Shown here: positions 58,532 to 60,755 of the stretch, piece after piece
Numbering within the stretch: the stretch's first letter is position 1
How the letters are laid out: each line of letters opens with the position of its first letter
Origin: Bacillota bacterium
Lineage (GTDB): Bacteria > Bacillota > Clostridia > Peptostreptococcales > Anaerovoracaceae
NCBI GenBank assembly: GCA_017405645.1
Contig: JAFQZZ010000029.1
Coordinates: forward strand, 1-60,755
DNA: 60,755 nucleotides
Direction: 5' to 3'
Translations under genes and position numbers: made by a program
The notes under the pieces: model-generated
The model's database searches: none
Told to the model about the DNA's origin: nothing
The model's input: the letters and a program-made list of their open reading frames with translations, nothing else

Positions 58532-60755
58532 CTACGCCTGTTTCCTTTCGATTTCTTCCATCGTGTAGGCTTCAATGATGTCGCCTTCCTTGATGTCGTT
58601 GTAGTTTTCGATGCCGATACCGCATTCAAAGCCCTGCAGGACTTCCTTCGCATCATCCTTGAACCGCTTCAGGGAAGAGATTTTCCCTTCGTGGATCACG
58701 ATGCCGTCACGCACCAGACGGATCGATGCGTTCCGCACCACCTTGCCGTCCTGAACGTAGGCGCCGCCGACGGTACCAACGCCGGGCACCTTGAAGGTCG
58801 TCCGGATCTCGACTCTGCCCAGGACCACTTCCCGGAATTCCGGATCCAGCATGCCTTCCATCGCCGCCTTGATATCGTTGATGGCGTCGTAGATGACACG
58901 ATAAGTGTGGATCTCGATGTTCTCTCTCTCCGCCATGCTGATGATGTTCGCGGAGGGACGGATGTTGAACCCGATGATGATGGCGTTGGAAGCGCTGGCC
59001 AGCAGAATGTCGGATTCGTTGACTGTGCCGACGCCGGAGTACACCACCTTGACGGTGACTTCATCGTTGGACAGCTTGGTCAGGGACTCTGTAACGGCTC
59101 CCACGGAACCCATTACGTCCGCCTTGACCAGGATATTCAGTTCCTTGGTATTGCCTTCCTGGATCTGGCTGAACAGATCTTCCAGGGAGACTCTGGTCTT
59201 TTCCTTGATGGTTTCTTCTCTGAGCTTGGTCTGGCGGTTGGCCGCGATGGTCTTGGCCGAACGCTCATCCCGTACCGCATCCACTTCGTCACCGGCTTCC
59301 GGCACGTCCGCGAGACCCAAAATCTCTACGGCGGTGGCCGGTCCGGCCTTCTTCAGCGGATTGCCCTTCCAGTCGGTCATGGCCCGGACACGTCCGCTGC
59401 AGACCCCTGCCACGATGGGCTGTCCCACCTGGAGGGTCCCCTTCATGACCAGCACGGTGGCTACCGGGCCCTTGGCCTTATCCAGCCGGGCTTCCACCAC
59501 GGTGCCCTTGGCTGCCCGGTGCGGGTTCGCCTTCAGTTCCAGCATATCCGCCTGGAGCAGTACCATTTCCAGCAGGTTGTCGATGCCTTCGCCGGTCTTG
59601 GCGGATACCGGCACGCAGATGGTCTCGCCGCCGAATTCTTCCACCAGTACGCCGTACTGCATCAGGTCCTGCTTGACTCTGGCCGGATTGGCATCCGGCT
59701 TGTCGATCTTGTTGATGGCCACGATAATGGGCACGCCGGCCGCCTTCGCGTGGCTGATGGCTTCAATGGTCTGGGGCATGACGCTGTCGTCCGCCGCCAC
59801 CACCAGGATCGCGATATCCGTGACCTGGGCGCCTCTGGCTCTCATGGCCGTGAAAGCTTCGTGGCCCGGCGTATCCAGGCAGACGATCTTCTGTCCGTTG
59901 GAGTAGACTTCGGATGCGCCGATGTGCTGGGTGATCCCGCCGGATTCCGTCGCAGTGATGTTGGTGCTCCGGATCGCATCCAGCAGGGAGGTCTTGCCGT
60001 GGTCGACATGGCCCATGACGGTAATGATCGGGGGCCGGGGCAGGAGTTCGTCCTCCCGGTCTTCCCGGGTATCGATGCCCTCTTCCACGATTTCCTCTTC
60101 GATCTTGCCGATCACCACGTCCACGCCCAGTTCGTCCGCCAGGAGCAGCACCGCGTCCTCGTCGATGTTCTGGTTGATGGTGGCCATGATGCCCATGCCC
60201 ATCAGTTTCATGATGATCTCGGAGGAAGGTCTTCCGACTTCTTCCGCAAAACCGCTGACGGTGATCGGTACGTTGATCAGGATCTGGGAAGGATCCAGGA
60301 CGACTTCCTCGACTTTTTCCTTCTTTTCCTTTTTCTGCGGTTTTTTGTGCTGGGGCTGAGACAGGTCCCTCAGGCCCTTCTTATTGTTGTTCTGGTTGAC
60401 GGGCTTCTTCTGACGGTTCCGGTTATCCCGTTCCCGTTCTTTTTCCCGTTCCTTTTCCTTATCCCGGTCACGGTCCTTCGCCCGGTCGGAACCCGGCTTT
60501 TTCATCATGGGTTCTTCCACGTTCTTCGGACGGGACTGCTGGGGACGGGGACGTCTGGGCTGCTGGCCCTCTTCCCCTTCAAACTTTCTCGGCCGTCTTT
60601 CGCCTTCCGGACGGGGTCTTCTTTCCCCTTCCGGTCTCGGTCTCCTCTCGCCTTCCGGACGAGGACGTCTTTCCCCTTCCGGTCTCGGCCGTCTCTCGCC
60701 TTCCGGACGGGGGCGTCTTTCACCTTCCGGTCTCGGCCGTCTTTCGCCTTCCGGA
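58532..60755 (-). CDS. infB: Translation initiation factor IF-2, 5' end outside the window
   Basis: 740 residues are visible and the frame remains open at the window edge, so the N-terminus is missing. It brings fMet-tRNA to the 30S subunit as a GTPase. From the edge: seven copies of an octapeptide PEGERRPR, a charged linker of Lys, Arg, Asp and Glu, an IF2-N domain, then the G domain with [17 protein letters not shown] and NKIDKPDA, and domains II-IV (about residues 410-740). A GTG at 60520 could be read as a start but lies inside the linker; the repeats upstream are in the same frame. Confidence 0.96.
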   Translation of the reverse strand, partial: PEGERRPRPEGERRPRPEGERRPRPEGERRPRPEGERRPRPEGERRPRPEGERRPRKFEGEEGQQPRRPRPQQSRPKNVEEPMMKKPGSDRAKDRDRDKEKEREKERERDNRNRQKKPVNQNNNKKGLRDLSQPQHKKPQKKEKKEKVEEVVLDPSQILINVPITVSGFAEEVGRPSSEIIMKLMGMGIMATINQNIDEDAVLLLADELGVDVVIGKIEEEIVEEGIDTREDREDELLPRPPIITVMGHVDHGKTSLLDAIRSTNITATESGGITQHIGASEVYSNGQKIVCLDTPGHEAFTAMRARGAQVTDIAILVVAADDSVMPQTIEAISHAKAAGVPIIVAINKIDKPDANPARVKQDLMQYGVLVEEFGGETICVPVSAKTGEGIDNLLEMVLLQADMLELKANPHRAAKGTVVEARLDKAKGPVATVLVMKGTLQVGQPIVAGVCSGRVRAMTDWKGNPLKKAGPATAVEILGLADVPEAGDEVDAVRDERSAKTIAANRQTKLREETIKEKTRVSLEDLFSQIQEGNTKELNILVKADVMGSVGAVTESLTKLSNDEVTVKVVYSGVGTVNESDILLASASNAIIIGFNIRPSANIISMAERENIEIHTYRVIYDAINDIKAAMEGMLDPEFREVVLGRVEIRTTFKVPGVGTVGGAYVQDGKVVRNASIRLVRDGIVIHEGKISSLKRFKDDAKEVLQGFECGIGIENYNDIKEGDIIEAYTMEEIERKQA
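60587..60754. repeat. Seven 24-bp units coding PEGERRPR in infB
   Basis: Seven consecutive 24-bp units encode the same octapeptide, with differences almost only at silent positions. The array is cut by the window edge, so the full number is not known. Confidence 0.9.

Noticed and set aside
60520..60522. GTG at 60520 as the infB start
   Set aside because: The same frame continues upstream through the octapeptide repeats to the window edge, so it is internal.
60587..60754. CRISPR-like array
   Set aside because: The 24-bp units are adjacent without spacers and encode an in-frame peptide repeat in infB.

Overview
This 60.8 kb window looks like chromosomal DNA from an anaerobic member of the Firmicutes, class Clostridia, with a fairly GC-rich genome (judged by eye, not computed). 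The support is Firmicutes-type gene order (infB-rbfA-nrnA-truB-ribF-rpsO-pnp; phoH-ybeY-cdd-era-recO; rplU-rpmA-obg), RNase J, YlbF, a bifunctional Rel with an RFKD motif, the DUF896 protein, a class B sortase, and an anaerobic core of pyruvate:ferredoxin oxidoreductase, NfnAB and pyruvate phosphate dikinase. I cannot name the genus. Every gene I can support is on the minus strand, so transcription runs from high to low coordinates. I see no prophage, insertion sequence, rRNA or CRISPR array. Long plus-strand reading frames are shadows of the GC-rich genes.

Layout in transcription order. 60755-55336: infB (5' end outside the window, with an octapeptide repeat array), rbfA, nrnA, truB, ribF. 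55326-51400: rpsO with its own promoter and terminator, then pnp with a long leader hairpin, then an M16 peptidase. 51393-51204: a 190-bp palindromic element. 51182-44808: dut, phoH, ybeY, cdd, a repeat cluster, era, recO, a DUF4342 protein, glyS. 44786-41300: ppdK and cmk. 41233-35380: an operon of MBOAT acyltransferase, SGNH-NodB fusion, acyl carrier protein, FkbH-like protein and threonine dehydratase. 35341-33332: a Y-family polymerase and a YolD-like protein behind a LexA-like box. 33324-31318: a 3-hydroxyacyl-CoA dehydrogenase-like protein, a class B sortase and a small repeat protein.

31195-23882 is an electron-transfer operon. A strong promoter and a leader terminator precede a 49-cysteine iron-sulfur protein with two RnfB-like halves, then PFOR, NfnA and NfnB. 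23868-22326 holds a GIY-YIG protein (probably leaderless mRNA, LexA-like box) and a secreted ComEC-like metallo-hydrolase. 22310-20239: rplU, rpmA, obg. 20232-17263: tRNA-Leu(CAA), yajC, secDF. 17184-13852: rel, dtd, a metallo-hydrolase; then hemZ. 12368-885: a long operon hisS-aspS-nadD-yqeK/rsfS-leuS-rnjA-ylbF-pepP-efp-DUF896-membrane protein, ended by a terminator. 822-1 is a transporter cut by the window edge.

Most genes serve translation, RNA turnover, ribosome assembly and secretion. The two most distinctive systems are (a) a Dlt-like surface acylation operon in which an FkbH-like enzyme stands where the D-alanine ligase DltA would be, and (b) the PFOR-NfnAB operon led by a duplicated RnfB-like polyferredoxin with no membrane Rnf partners nearby. 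Other points worth a look are an in-frame YqeK-RsfS fusion that keeps an internal ribosome binding site, paired LexA-like boxes, loss of both Prp and the L27 N-terminal extension, and several structured mRNA leaders.
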